DNA of 64,000 bases from Pestalotiopsis fici W106-1 (lineage: Eukaryota > Ascomycota > Sordariomycetes > Amphisphaeriales > Sporocadaceae), in the NCBI RefSeq assembly GCF_000516985.1, contig NW_006917095.1, forward strand, positions 2,857,077 through 2,921,076, written 5' to 3'. A program made the translations under genes and the position numbers. Numbering within the stretch: position 1 is the first letter of the stretch; the number at the start of each line of letters is the position of its first letter. Positions 32,401 through 43,336 of this stretch are shown here, one piece after another. The notes beneath the pieces are model-generated. The model searched no databases, was not told the DNA's origin, and saw only the letters and a list, made by a program, of their open reading frames with translations.

Positions 32401-33915
32401 TCCTGTTTTGGAGGTTGTCACATATGAAAAGGAAATATCCACAGTTCAGAAAAGGGGTTTCATCCTTGCAACCAGCGAAGCAAAAGAATGCCAGATACCA
32501 AGCACGCCGCCCCTCAGCTGCAGACCAGAAGCATGTCAGTCATCACTGTAGATGATGAGATACTGTACAAGAATCACATCCCTCTAGTACTGGACTGTAC
32601 GGAATAATCAAGGCTTGAGCCTATGTGCACGCTTGTCGCATTATAGCAAACCAAAACATGCGCAGCAACTTCCCAATTTCACCAGCAAACAAGGCCCATC
32701 CACTCAAATAGGGCCAAAATCCGTCCACCATTTGCTTTCTTCTGAACAACTTGGGTATCTTGTAAATCGCGTAACCTGTGTTCACTCGGTGCCAACAATG
32801 GAGATACTTGGAATGGTCCTGTCAAGTCGGGTAGCTTTCCGGAACATATCAAGCAAATGGGTAGTGTGTACACGGCATGAAACGCCATCTTTGCTGGGCT
32901 GTCACGGTCCACGTTGATCAAGATATGGGGGTGATCTTCTCAGGAGGAACACATTGATGCGAATGCCCCCAGCATGTGCGAAACATTAGCCTTGCAGCAT
33001 ACGCCGAAAAACCTTACACCGAAAGTTCAGTGTTTGGCTACCTCGAGCGCAATGTCTCACGAACGAAATCTGCCCATGCAACTTGGACAATGTGTCGTCC
33101 TGCAGACAAAGAGTCAAAAAAACAGTCTGCAGATTACCACAGACTCTGATTGTTTTTTGGCCGCTGATACTAGGTAGACAGCGTTAAAACTTTGCCAGCC
33201 TTGAGAATCCATATGCACTCTTGCATCATGAGACTGTCCATGTTGCGTCACAAATACCATGGCTTTGGTTTGTACCAGGAGCTATCTTTCGACATCAAGT
33301 GTTGAAACGGAACATGGTCTACCTCTGTCAAAGAAACGTGGCAAACAGACTCACTAAGCTCCCCTACCATACATCATCCGATAGTACCACGCTGAGAATA
33401 TACCCTGCGCGATTTATTTACTTAAGCTCTCGAATCGGCTTCTTAACATTGTCCGAATTCCTCGTATTATGATTCTCGCTACCTCTAGTATCGTATAGTC
33501 TACAGTCGCAATATTGCGATTGAGTTCTTGATTGCTTATATGATTTAGCAAGCACCTTTGTATTATAGCACTTCCCAAGTGCAGAGTCTCAAATAAGCAC
33601 CACGCACCAGTTGTTCCTGCACGTCAAGTCAATTAAAGTATTCCCCCACGGAGAAAGTCCCGTAGACCCCAAGCCAATTTGTCCCCTCTCGACAAAACTG
33701 GGGACAATGGCACATCTTCCAGCGTCCGGTGAAGTTCCATCTATGCTTTCTATAGTGGGAATTTTCTTGGGTTGTCGAAGTCCTTGCAAGCAAGGACACT
33801 TCCAGCCGTGGAATGACGCCCTCGTAGATTCCTGATGTGAGGTCTCAATTCTGGCACATGCCAGCTGCCTTGCACAAATGTCCTGCTTTTCCGTTTTCAT
33901 CAACGGCGAGCAAAA
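29428..33915. other. 4.5 kb gene-poor region
   Basis: Between the large Ser/Thr-rich gene (transcribed leftward) and the stop of the sugar transporter gene. It contains the former's promoter (about 29.4-30.3 kb, with T runs near 29822 and CT-rich patches) and an A-rich run at about 32345-32360. Open frames such as 31850-32326 (-) and 32615-32917 (+) show no family features. I see no repeats with clear ends and no RNA gene. Confidence 0.5.
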
Positions 33916-35821
33916 TCAACTCGAAGTTGTCTCTCTGTTCTCATGATGAACAATATCGGCCGACTTCTCCACGGCTGCCACGCGATCTTCAAATTTCTGC
34001 GTGGCATTCTTGCTGCGCCAAGCGGGGACTTTGGAGGCAAAAAGCTCGTCCACCTCCTCGAGCGTCTTGCCAGAAGTTTCGGGATACGTAAAGAAGATGT
34101 GCACCGTCATGACTGCACAAAAGGTGCCGAAAATCATATAAGTCTTCCACTGGATGTATGTAAAGGCAGGTGGGACGAAGAAGGCCAGGGCCAAATTGAA
34201 CCTGTAGTGTTGTGTGAGCATTCATGGATTGCTGTGAGGCGCCCACTCATTGAATATATGCACTTACGTCCAATTTGAGGCAGCAGAGAGACCGACACCG
34301 ACGGCACGATACTTGAGCGGGAACACCTCGGAGCAGTAAATCCAGCCGATCGGAGCCCACGTCAATCCGTAGACTCCGACAAAGATGTAGCAAAGTGCGA
34401 TGATGCCCTTGGCCGGTGCGCCGCTAATCTCCCACCGAAGAATGTCATTTCCTAGGAAAATGTTAAATTCTATAACTAAACTTGATGGTGGTGAGACTTA
34501 CCATTGATGCTGTCGACAGGGTGTCCGTACGAGGCCATGATGCCTCCGGTTGCAAAGTGGATAATGCAGCACACGATGGCTCCGGCGATCAAAAGAGTTC
34601 TGCGGCCGACGCGGTCGACAATGGGAAGTATCCCGCCAGTTGTCACGAGGAAGATGACGTATTGTATGATGGACGAAGTCAAGGCTACATTTCCACTCTT
34701 CAAAAAGGTTAGCACATCCTGATATTGTTTAATTTATTGTACCAAAGGCTGGCACGACTCGACTTGCGGACACTGAGGGGGATACAAACCATTCCTGCCA
34801 TGTTGAAAATGTAGACCAGATAGTCTGTTTGAAGAGTTAGCCTAGTCATTTCATGTCTTGGGGTATAAACACCCACAGAGCATAACGTTTCCACCGAGCA
34901 ACTGTTGCCAGACTTGTACAGAACATCCAGCCAAGGTGCGTTTCCACATTCCTGGGCCAAAGAGGCCCAAGACGCTGACATCTGATGATTCTGCTGCTAC
35001 GCGTGCAGCCTCCTTGACCTCTTCTAGCTCAGTAAGGACGACGGGGCTGTTTCGGTCCCCATGACCGTGCAGGTGTGCAAGCACTTCCCAGCACTCGTCC
35101 CAGCGGTCTTTCTGACCGAGCCATCGAGGAGATTCGGGAAAGAAGAACAGGGCCACAAACAGCACAATGGCCGGTATTCCCTGGACTCCCCAAGAGATGC
35201 GGAAGGCGTTCGGCGAGTGAATAGCGTTGACACAACCATAGGATATCAAGTACATGATCAAGATGCCTGTAGCCTTCTTCAGCAACCATACTGAGGGGGA
35301 GAAGGTGAAAGAAGTGCGACAAACCCCATTCAATGGACCATTGTTGTATACCAACGATGCGGCCACGGATCTGCGACGGGGCCAGCTCGGCAAGGTATAC
35401 ACAGCTTTGCGAACTAGTAACGCCAATAGACAGCCCGCTGACGACACGGCCAACAATCAGGTGAGCGACGTTTTGAGCCGAGGCCTGCAACACGGCGCCC
35501 ACGACAAACACGACCGAGGCAGCCTGCAGGGCTCCGCGACGCCCAAGCCTGTCCGCCAGGAAGCCAGCGACCAGAGCTCCGACAAGTGATCCAGCAGACA
35601 TTGAGGCCGTGATGCCTCCTTGTAGGGTGGAGTCGGGCCGGTGAAAGTAGTCGAGGTATTGGTCCGATCCGATCCAGGCGCTCATGGAGCTGATGTCGAA
35701 GCCAAACAGCATGCCGCCAATGGTGCCGAAAGCGGCCAAAACTGTATATGGATACTTAGCTTCGTGGCAATATCAAGGGGCCTTCGGCACTCATACCATA
35801 AATATTCCAGATGCGATACAT
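33916..35821 (-). CDS. MFS sugar transporter (sugar porter family)
   Basis: Seven exons: 35821-35797, 35741-35325, 35266-34877, 34824-34790, 34697-34502, 34451-34268 and 34201-33916 (510 residues). All introns are 49-92 nt with GT-AG ends and frame is kept throughout. The protein begins MYRIWNIYVLAAFGTIGGML, so the first exon is only 25 nt; exon 4 is a 35-nt microexon encoding most of YLVYIFNMAGM. Sugar-porter hallmarks: GFLADRLGRRGAL after helix 2, PESPRWL, VQVWQQLLGGNVMLY in helix 7, DRVGRRTLL and PETSGKTLEEVD at the C-terminus. Twelve helices are expected. It is a plasma-membrane proton symporter or facilitator for a mono- or disaccharide; the substrate cannot be told from sequence. The length is normal. 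The gene is isolated by long gaps on both sides. Confidence 0.92.
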
Positions 35822-37343
35822 CTTATTCTATCCCGAGTAGATTTTACAGAGATATGATGGCCAGTGTCTTATTTGACTACCTATTCATAAAGGAACTCAT
35901 CTCTTTTCGACAGAGCCGTGGCCCTTTTAAACCTCATTTCTTCTTATTTCGAGTTGTAAAGATCGACACATATGTCATCTTTGGTTCCGCTTAGAGTCCG
36001 TGAATCGTGATGATATCATTTGAAGCGCTCGAATGGGGAGGCCTGCGCCTCAAACAGTTCAAATCGTACCATACATGCTACTAAAAGTCGGTGCCCACAA
36101 AAATAGCAGACTTTAAAATACAAGTAACAGCCATTCCTGTCTAGATACACTGATACGTATGAGCAATTATACAGGGAAAGTGTGCACTATGTATGGCTTA
36201 TAGCCCCCCCTTCCCCGCCGGAGAACCCACCGCACTAAGTGATGCTCGGGGTAGAAGGAAGGGGGCCGGGGAAAAGATGGCGGGCGCCGGGAATGGCCGG
36301 ATTGCTCTAATGCGCGCCTATCAGGATGCAGCATCTGCCGAGCTGCATACGAGCACTCCATATAAGATAAATGGCGCAAGTACATCTCTTGGAAGAGCAT
36401 GAAAGTTAAATCAGTACAAGGCTTCGCCCAGTGAGTCTTTGATCTTCTAGTTATCCTGTCATTTCCTTGAGGGCGTACATGAGCTTCATTCACAGCGGAT
36501 TTTGTGTGAGCATTGGGACGAGAAAGGCAACACTCCCCTCTTGAGATCTCAAGCTGCGTACAATGTATAAATTATGTGTGCACGGTTTACGCCCAGCCTG
36601 ATGAAGTTTCCACAACCTTCTTATTACGAACCTGGCCTATTGTTGAATCCCAACGCCATAACGGAAGAACCTTGACAGAATAGTAAGTAGGGAACAAGGG
36701 ATATCTCATTGGGGATGGCCTTCTCAAGAGACAGTCAACATGGCATTCGGGCAATAAAATGACCCATTTCAAGTGCTCCGAGGTGGCGTGTGTAAGGAGG
36801 CGGCGTGGAAAGCCACAATTTCCCGACAACATGGATCAAGGTCATTGTCAAATGGGATGTACGCGTATCCCATCTAGCGCTGATAGGCTCTCTTGAGCCC
36901 AGTCCTCCAACACTCTAACATGTTGTGGCGTCTTCAGGCCTGACGTGTAGGGAACGGTCAAGTTAATGGACGTGGGCAGACAGCGACGGGGGAAATCAAC
37001 GTGCAGCGTGATATGATCAGGGTTTTCTCCGCGGTGCCTGGCCGCCGGCTCGCCTATGGGCGGCGGCGCATTTTTTCCCCAGTCGAGACACTCTTACCCC
37101 AGACTTTCGCTAAACTGTCACGCGAGGAGGCGACGGGACTACTGTGTATGGCTGGTATATCCCTGCCCCCCGCAACCAACATGTTGGAACCCCAATCCGG
37201 GGAAAGGTCGTGGGTTCTGGGACCCGTCTGCGTACACATATATACACTTTGGTGCGACTGGAACCCACTCGGTTGGATCTCCACCACTTGTCCTATCTCA
37301 TGAACGGTGCTTTGTGGCTGCTGCATTTCCGCTAAATCTAGAC
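35822..37343. other. Divergent intergenic region
   Basis: 1.5 kb between the divergent sugar transporter and 7TM-like genes. Includes a TATATA element at 37239. The other open frames here (for example 36167-36493 and 37001-37303) lack protein character. Confidence 0.4.
37239..37244 (+). promoter_or_regulatory. Candidate TATA box of the 7TM-like gene
   Basis: TATATA lies 105 bases before the chosen start codon, a distance that allows a normal short fungal 5' UTR. Confidence 0.35.
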
Positions 37344-38373
37344 ATGGGGCTCTACTTTGAGCAAAGCTGGGCTATTCTCAGCACAGTTGGCCTGGTCAAT
37401 GTACTCTACGGCCTCGTCGTTATCAGCATCACAAAGCTGTCGATTGTTGTTCTCATCCCCATCATTGTCAGCGCGGCCGGCGCGGTAGCTAATGGACTCT
37501 GCTACTATGCTTTCTATTCCGACCATCCTTTAACGAATACTTTGGTGGCCTCTGGGTTTGCTGATATCTTCTGGCTTGTAAGTCCTCGTGCGGACGGTTG
37601 GTTGTATACATGAATCTTGACACGAGAAAGATACAAGAAGTTGGCGTATCCTTTTATAGCTACGCCATCCTGATCAAACTCTTAAAATCTCGAAGCCGCA
37701 TGGTCTTTTGTATTCTATTCTGGACAGTCGTGTCGGCCATCATCACCGTACGCCTTGTCATACTGGTTGGTCGAATTAAAATCATCCAAGACCCGGATAC
37801 AAAGTACCAACAATCGGTCAATTATCTTCACGTCGGCTATTTTTCACTTATAGCCGTATTGGAATGCCTGAGTGCCTTCTTTCTGCTGCGCAAATTTGCT
37901 TCAGCGCAAAGGGCCTCGATCGATACGCTGTTAAACACCAGTCTTTTGCAGCACCTTATGCGAAGTACCGAGACTCGAGTTGCTTCTTTAGCTCTGCTTG
38001 GCATCTCCAGAGCGATCACTTATGCGTTTTGTCCGTCCCTACCACAGGCCTTAACAACTGCCGGCCAAGTCGACCGCTTCATATACACACTGGAGTGCAT
38101 GTTTCCCCTGATGATGTAGTAAGTCCTTCCAACGTGCCGGTCAATGGTTACTACCGAAACTAATGCAGCTGACTATAAATTTTTAGCATTGATATTCTAG
38201 CCTGTAAAATCAAGTTTACAGACCGTTCCAACATGGAGTTGCCCCGCGTCCAAAGCTTTAGATCAGACCACGTGAGATTGGACAGCAGCGAACAAGCGAC
38301 GCCTCGCCTGCTCCAAAGGCAGTTTGATCGGGGAACAGAAATCAAGGAGGACGGGATAAAGGGAGATGAATGA
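37344..38373 (+). CDS. Fungal multi-pass membrane protein, unknown function
   Basis: Three exons: 37344-37577, 37631-38118 and 38187-38373 (302 residues). Intron 1 is 53 nt with a GTAAGT donor and an AAAG acceptor; intron 2 is 68 nt with GTAAGT and TTTTAG. Junctions are phase 0 and phase 2, and the joined product reads ADIFWL/IQEVGVSFYSYAI. About seven helices are visible: WAILSTVGLVNVLYGLVVIS, LSIVVLIPIIVSAAGAVANG, TLVASGFADIFWL, VSFYSYAILIKLL, FCILFWTVVSAIITVRLVIL, NYLHVGYFSLIAVLECLSAF and RVASLALLGISRAITYAF plus a last helix at YTLECMFPLMMYIDILA. The C-terminal 50 residues are hydrophilic. Similar orphan membrane proteins exist in other filamentous ascomycetes, distinct from the PTH11 family. 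A receptor or transporter role is possible but unproven. The start at 37344 directly precedes a typical short N-terminus (MGLYFEQSW). Confidence 0.8.
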
Positions 38374-38829
38374 ACCAGTCCTCAACAAAATGTGCGAAAT
38401 AATACAATGGTATTGGCTCGGAAAGCGTCATATTTTGGAGGTTTAGGAGGGAGGGGGTCTTTTATTTTGCTCAACAGGATGCTTTCTATACAGTCTGGAA
38501 GGCCTACTGTCAAACTCGGTTATTCAAGGTCTGTGGAATGAGCATGGAAGTACAAATTGGGTTGAAATGGCAGTCTATAATAAAGATGAAAAGGAAACAC
38601 GATTGAATACCAGTGATGGATCAGATCAATCCCAGTCATCAATCAATCGATCAACACCTTTCACCTCAGTACAACTGGCTTATACTTTACCCGCGCAAAA
38701 GATCGCCAAGTGCTTCTCGTTAGTTGTACTAGGGAGCGGGCATAGTGCTTGCTGACCATGGCCATCATCTCCCAGTACAATAAATTGTCCGCTGCGATAC
38801 TAAACAAGTCAGAGAGCATTGAATCTCCA

Positions 38830-39610
38830 CCGCCCGAATGTAGCCTCTGGCGATGCCGACCGTTGAGCGGAGTCGCTGATGATGCGGACCACGGGACCAA
38901 GACGTCGCCGGGTCTCATGTAGACCAAGAATAAGACGTCGCACAATCCCTCGTGCAAGACGGCTCGTCTTCATGACACCCTGCATTCTCTACCTCACCAT
39001 GGTTTGCAGTGACGACTACAACTTCCTCATCACCCTGTAGTCCAAAGCCGTCTACTTCTTCTCATCTTTCCCCATAACAAACCCGTTAGAACGCCAATCG
39101 GATGCCGAGACTGACAAATCCTTGACGGACGAGCTCGTCTTCTAGGAGATCTAGAAACACCGCAAATGGGCCACGGTCATTTTCCACCGAGGAGTGTGTC
39201 ATGGAGCACTGGCAGCACGGTTGCATTGCGCTGACCACGTCGCGCACAAGGTGAAGCCCCATGTAGGACAGAGTGTGAGGGGGGCCACTGGGCCCTTGGA
39301 GGCATCACGTCCCTCATGAACCATCTAGAGCACGTTATCTGGGACAGAAACCAAGAGCAGCAAAGATCATTGCCATGGCCCTCGGTGTGACCTCCTCTGC
39401 TACCAACATGAGCGCAAGTAGCGCATGCGCGAGCTCATGGACCTCGGCAACATGGTGACCAAGATACACATGAACGCCAACCCGCCGCAACAGTCCATGG
39501 CCAGCTGGATTCTGCCCTTATCCGACGATCACACTTGTGTGAACTGCTTCAGCGCCTATATCGCAGCGAGATGGTCCTTGGTATCTGTAAGATATCGTGT
39601 AGATACGGGA
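38830..39610 (+). pseudogene. Decayed coding tract of unknown family
   Basis: A GC-richer island on the plus strand keeps codon-like structure in several frames but is broken by stops and frameshifts. From the ATG at 38999 a frame reads MVCSDDYNFLITL, then TAG, then SKAVYFFSSFP; two further TAG codons follow in the next 120 bases around the words ELVF and KHRKW. Further on another frame is open from 39425 to 39622 (MRELMDLGNMVTKIHMN). All three early stops are TAG, as expected from C-to-T change of CAG (or G-to-T of GAG). I cannot identify the parent family. Confidence 0.4.
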
Positions 39611-40473
39611 TGGTCTACCACATAAACCCTCAGCGTCAATGCACATTCGGATGCATCAGGGAACAATCATGATGTTGAGGCATTGTGTGAAAAATGTATT
39701 TCTGAATGGTTCAGAAGATGGAGATGAAAGGATGCTTGGTGCCAGGAATAGTTCAGCTCGTCTCGGTGTTATTGTGTCGTATTAACGCGCTATCACATCG
39801 AATGTGAAATAATGTTAAAGAAGTATGTACTGAGTGACCCGTATTTTGCCTATTAAGAGCCTTGCTTTGTGGTAGTCAATACTTTCAGCACTAGCTGCGA
39901 TTGCAGGATTCTGCTTAGTTGTGTGCAAATGGCGTGAATTGTAGCACAAAAATACACAACAGAGCAACCTTGCATAAAGTCCGCATGCATGAACAGGGAT
40001 CTTGAATTGGTACCAGCTTATAAACCCCCAGAGTGCCCTGGCTGCCAAGTGAATACTTGTCCAGAAAGTATAGTCCTTCATACATCGTGCACTAGGAATA
40101 ATGCCGAGCACTTGAAAGGATTCTGCATTCAGTTTCATATGGAACTCGACGCGAGAAAGTCCGTATCTTTATTGGTCATTGCGTGTAGTGGTGCACAGTT
40201 TAGACATTATGCCTACCTAGAGCCTGCCATTACTTCCTGCTGATTGCGGCACAGCACTGATAGAGTTCCTTCTTTGTAGGGACCGACCAATGCAATGGTA
40301 CGTGGCAATGATGGCACAAGTTTGAAAGTACTTGTTCGTCTCCAAGGCTGGCGAGGTCGCTCCAGAACACAAAATACTTCCAAAGTTGCAGTTGTATATT
40401 TCACAATGAGACTGCCGAGGATGCTGTTGCCTAGACGAGATCAAGATGAATCAACCCCCAGGGCAAACACGAC

Positions 40474-40480
40474 TATAAAA
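40474..40480 (+). promoter_or_regulatory. TATA box of the small acidic protein gene
   Basis: A perfect TATAAAA lies 86 bases before the start codon and is followed by a C/A-rich, G-poor leader typical of fungal 5' UTRs. This suggests a well-expressed or regulated promoter. Confidence 0.55.
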
Positions 40481-40565
40481 GGCCACAACACATGCCACAT
40501 CCAAGCACATCAAGCTCACCATTCAACACCACAATTCGTTCTCAAAGCACCATCACACCACAATC

Positions 40566-41216
40566 ATGACACGCAGCTCAGCTAGAAAGGCAGCTGCCAC
40601 TTCTTCTTCCTCTTCCACAAACCAGACCCTTGATCAATATCTCGCATCTCAACCGTCCATCTACATTGTGGCAGAGAACCTCCATCCTCGCGATCTCTCA
40701 CGGACCAAGGGCGAGGAAGGCTATCGAGTGCTGAGCGTCTTCTCCACCCTCGACGTGGCCAACGAATACGCGAAAAAGTACGCACATGGACTCAAGAAAT
40801 GGGACTCGTCACCAAAGGGCGCCACCTGGGCTGAGCGCGACTTGGATGTGACCCAGGACCAAGAGTCCATCAAGCAAGCCGTTGACGACAGCGACGGCAC
40901 TCACGAGTACGTCGTTACCTGGGCCCATTTTACCACGGTCAAGGTGGCGCGGTGGCAAATCAAGGACTCTGCGCCCGCGGTCAACAGCGACACTGACTTT
41001 TTTGATCGTGTCGATTTTGTCGTCGACGCTGGAGCGGCGGATAGTGTCTATGGAGAGAGCGACGGCGATAAAGAAGATGACTTGCCTAGCGACGAGGGCG
41101 AAGACGATGAAGAGGATGAGGATATCCAGGAGCTCAAGGATGAGCTCAAGGGGCTTAATGTGGACAGGCAGAAGGCAGTCGGTGAGCTAGTCGGCGCAGA
41201 CTACCGTGGACGTTAG
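40566..41216 (+). CDS. Small acidic hypothetical protein
   Basis: A single-exon gene of 216 residues. The N-terminus is basic and Ser-rich (MTRSSARKAAATSSSSSTNQ). Residues about 20-155 look like one folded alpha/beta domain, with IYIVAENLHPRDLSRTKG, a segment with VLSVFSTLDVANEYAKKY, and THEYVVTWAHFTTVKVARWQ. The C-terminal part is strongly acidic (Asp/Glu runs at about 163-192), ending in a short amphipathic helix with LKDELKGLNVDRQKAV. No signal peptide or membrane segment. I do not recognise the family. A TATA box and a clean leader precede it, which supports expression. The acidic tail suggests a nuclear or chaperone-type role, but that is a guess. Confidence 0.75.
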   Translation: MTRSSARKAAATSSSSSTNQTLDQYLASQPSIYIVAENLHPRDLSRTKGEEGYRVLSVFSTLDVANEYAKKYAHGLKKWDSSPKGATWAERDLDVTQDQESIKQAVDDSDGTHEYVVTWAHFTTVKVARWQIKDSAPAVNSDTDFFDRVDFVVDAGAADSVYGESDGDKEDDLPSDEGEDDEEDEDIQELKDELKGLNVDRQKAVGELVGADYRGR

Positions 41217-43336
41217 AGAGCGGCGTGTACTATAGACCAAAGTCTTGGACAACGGTACCGTGTTGTACCGTGACAGGCTCAGCACTTATTACTAAGACGG
41301 AGATGAGTTAGCGTTGGTTATGAACACAAACATTGGTCGCCAACTTTTGCTAGCTTAGACCGTTGTTGTGTACCCTTGGCCAGGTGACCTGACAACTGCA
41401 TAGGCATGGAGCAGAAATATCCTGCAAATCGTAGTCATGATGTGAATCCTGTGAATTGACCAAGGCGACTACACGCTATGGATGGAAGCGAGATCAGATC
41501 TAGATATCCTCAAAATTCCTCATACAAGTCTACTAATGAGTTTTTTTATCAAGTCAGGCTGTCACGAGCTTTCTCAACAATGATTAAAATCATGCATCCC
41601 TTATTGACAATAGTTGGATGATTAGCTGAGCCGCAAATATCATCGTTCATGAATTCATGGTCAGATCTTCACAACCCCCCTGAGTTTTGCAGAGCGTCTG
41701 CATGTTTGGTCATGGCACAGACTGTGATGGGTTGTGATGGAATAGATGATCGCAATCCCTTGCATTGATCGCTTTCAGGGATATCTCAGCGTCCGAGACC
41801 CCTTGATAATGCATGGCAGAGCCCTACAAGCACATTACTAAACTTATATGCTCATCGTCTCGAGGATCAGACCAATATCGCGTAATTCCCCGCAAAATAG
41901 CCAATCTACCAGCACAAGTTCACTCGCCCGTCGCTGAATCCTATCAATCAAGTCTCACGCAACTTGCACCGCTTTGCATCTTAGCTTCCTCAGAGCTTTT
42001 CAAGGAAGCGCGCCAAGCGCGCATCTGGCAGGCAATACGTAATCGTTGGGCTCCTCTTCAGGTCATGTTTGGTGCTTTCTTTGACTTCCGGATGTTAAAA
42101 GCCACTACGCAGCGGATACCCAATCCGAAGCAGGGGTATTTCTTCCAACCGACCGGCTAGAGCGCCGAGCTATACCTCGCAATGTCAAGGATCTGTTGTG
42201 TTTTTGTTCGGCGCAATAACATCGTCGCTCGTCACACGGGAGTGCGAATTTTGAGTTTAGTCTAGCGGTGGACCGCGGCACATCCGGTCTTAGACCTGAT
42301 GGCAATCATGTTCTATAGTGAGTAATTCTATCACTAATCGGGCAAAAGATTCACGCCCCCAGTTGCACTGACACCAATAAGAGATAGCGCTCAGCCCTGC
42401 TACTTTTGACAATGTCTTGAATGAACATCATGACTTTTTCATCTTCTCTCAGTATATGTGAGATTATGAAGCATATATCGAGGAAGGTCGCTGCAAAATA
42501 TTCTGAAAGAACCTTCAGCGTCTGTGTGTCCTTCTCCAATCGCCTTAGACGCATCGAATTCCACACTAATCAGCTAGTCACCATGCTCCTCACTGACAAT
42601 CGCTCACACGAGAATTGCATGCCTTTCATATTTCCAATTTAAAGAGTCCTCAGTATAATCTAATGATTATCGAATTCATTTTGATCAGCATCAAAAGTCC
42701 TTATGGGCGAATATATGCAAGAGGATGATTTGATATCCCAAGACATCCAGCAGCCTACTACTGACTGGTAGCATGCGTCGATCGGCGACATCTGCATACT
42801 ATTTGCAGTAGCTAGCTATACGCGAAACTCTAAAACTAGAATATTCCCACCCACGACCTCGCAAGTTTGACTTTTTGTGGCTTTGTACCCTAGATCATCA
42901 CAACTGCCTAGCCATGGGGGTGGCTTCTTGTGAGCCTTGCACACACACACGTACGTGTCTGACAAAGTTGCCGCATCAAGAAAAGATGCCACATTATGGC
43001 GGCAGCTAAACGGCGTCGGTCATTTTCTCGCGTTCGGTCGTCGCTCTCTGTTTCTCACAGACTAGACTGAACATATTAATGCCCTGGCAATCCCGCTAGC
43101 TTGTGCTTCTTTCGAGGCTGGAAAGGTTACGACTTCTTCATTTCTCGATTTTGTTTGGCGCATTTCGAATTTGGTCCCTTTCTTGGACCAAAGGATATGT
43201 GAATTCTTCCTCGGACCGCGACTCGAGCAGGGAGAGCAACACTTGTTACAGATGCCATCCTAAATCCTCCCTTCACCAGAATCGGTGCCACTCGTTTACA
43301 TTTCCATACTGCTGCCAGCAGAATCAGTACATACCA
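41217..43336. other. Intergenic region, A/T-rich
   Basis: 2.1 kb between two plus-strand genes, A/T-rich from 41.4 to 42.9 kb. The open frame at 41813-42160 has no family features. A short (CA)n run occurs near 42940. The last 300 bases are the presumed promoter of the PTH11-like gene. Confidence 0.4.

Larger units (their letters stand above)
38374..40565. other. Intergenic region holding the decayed tract and a promoter
   Basis: 2.2 kb between two plus-strand genes. Apart from the decayed coding tract at 38.8-39.6 kb and the TATA-containing promoter of the acidic protein gene, it is A/T-rich with nothing recognised. Confidence 0.4.
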
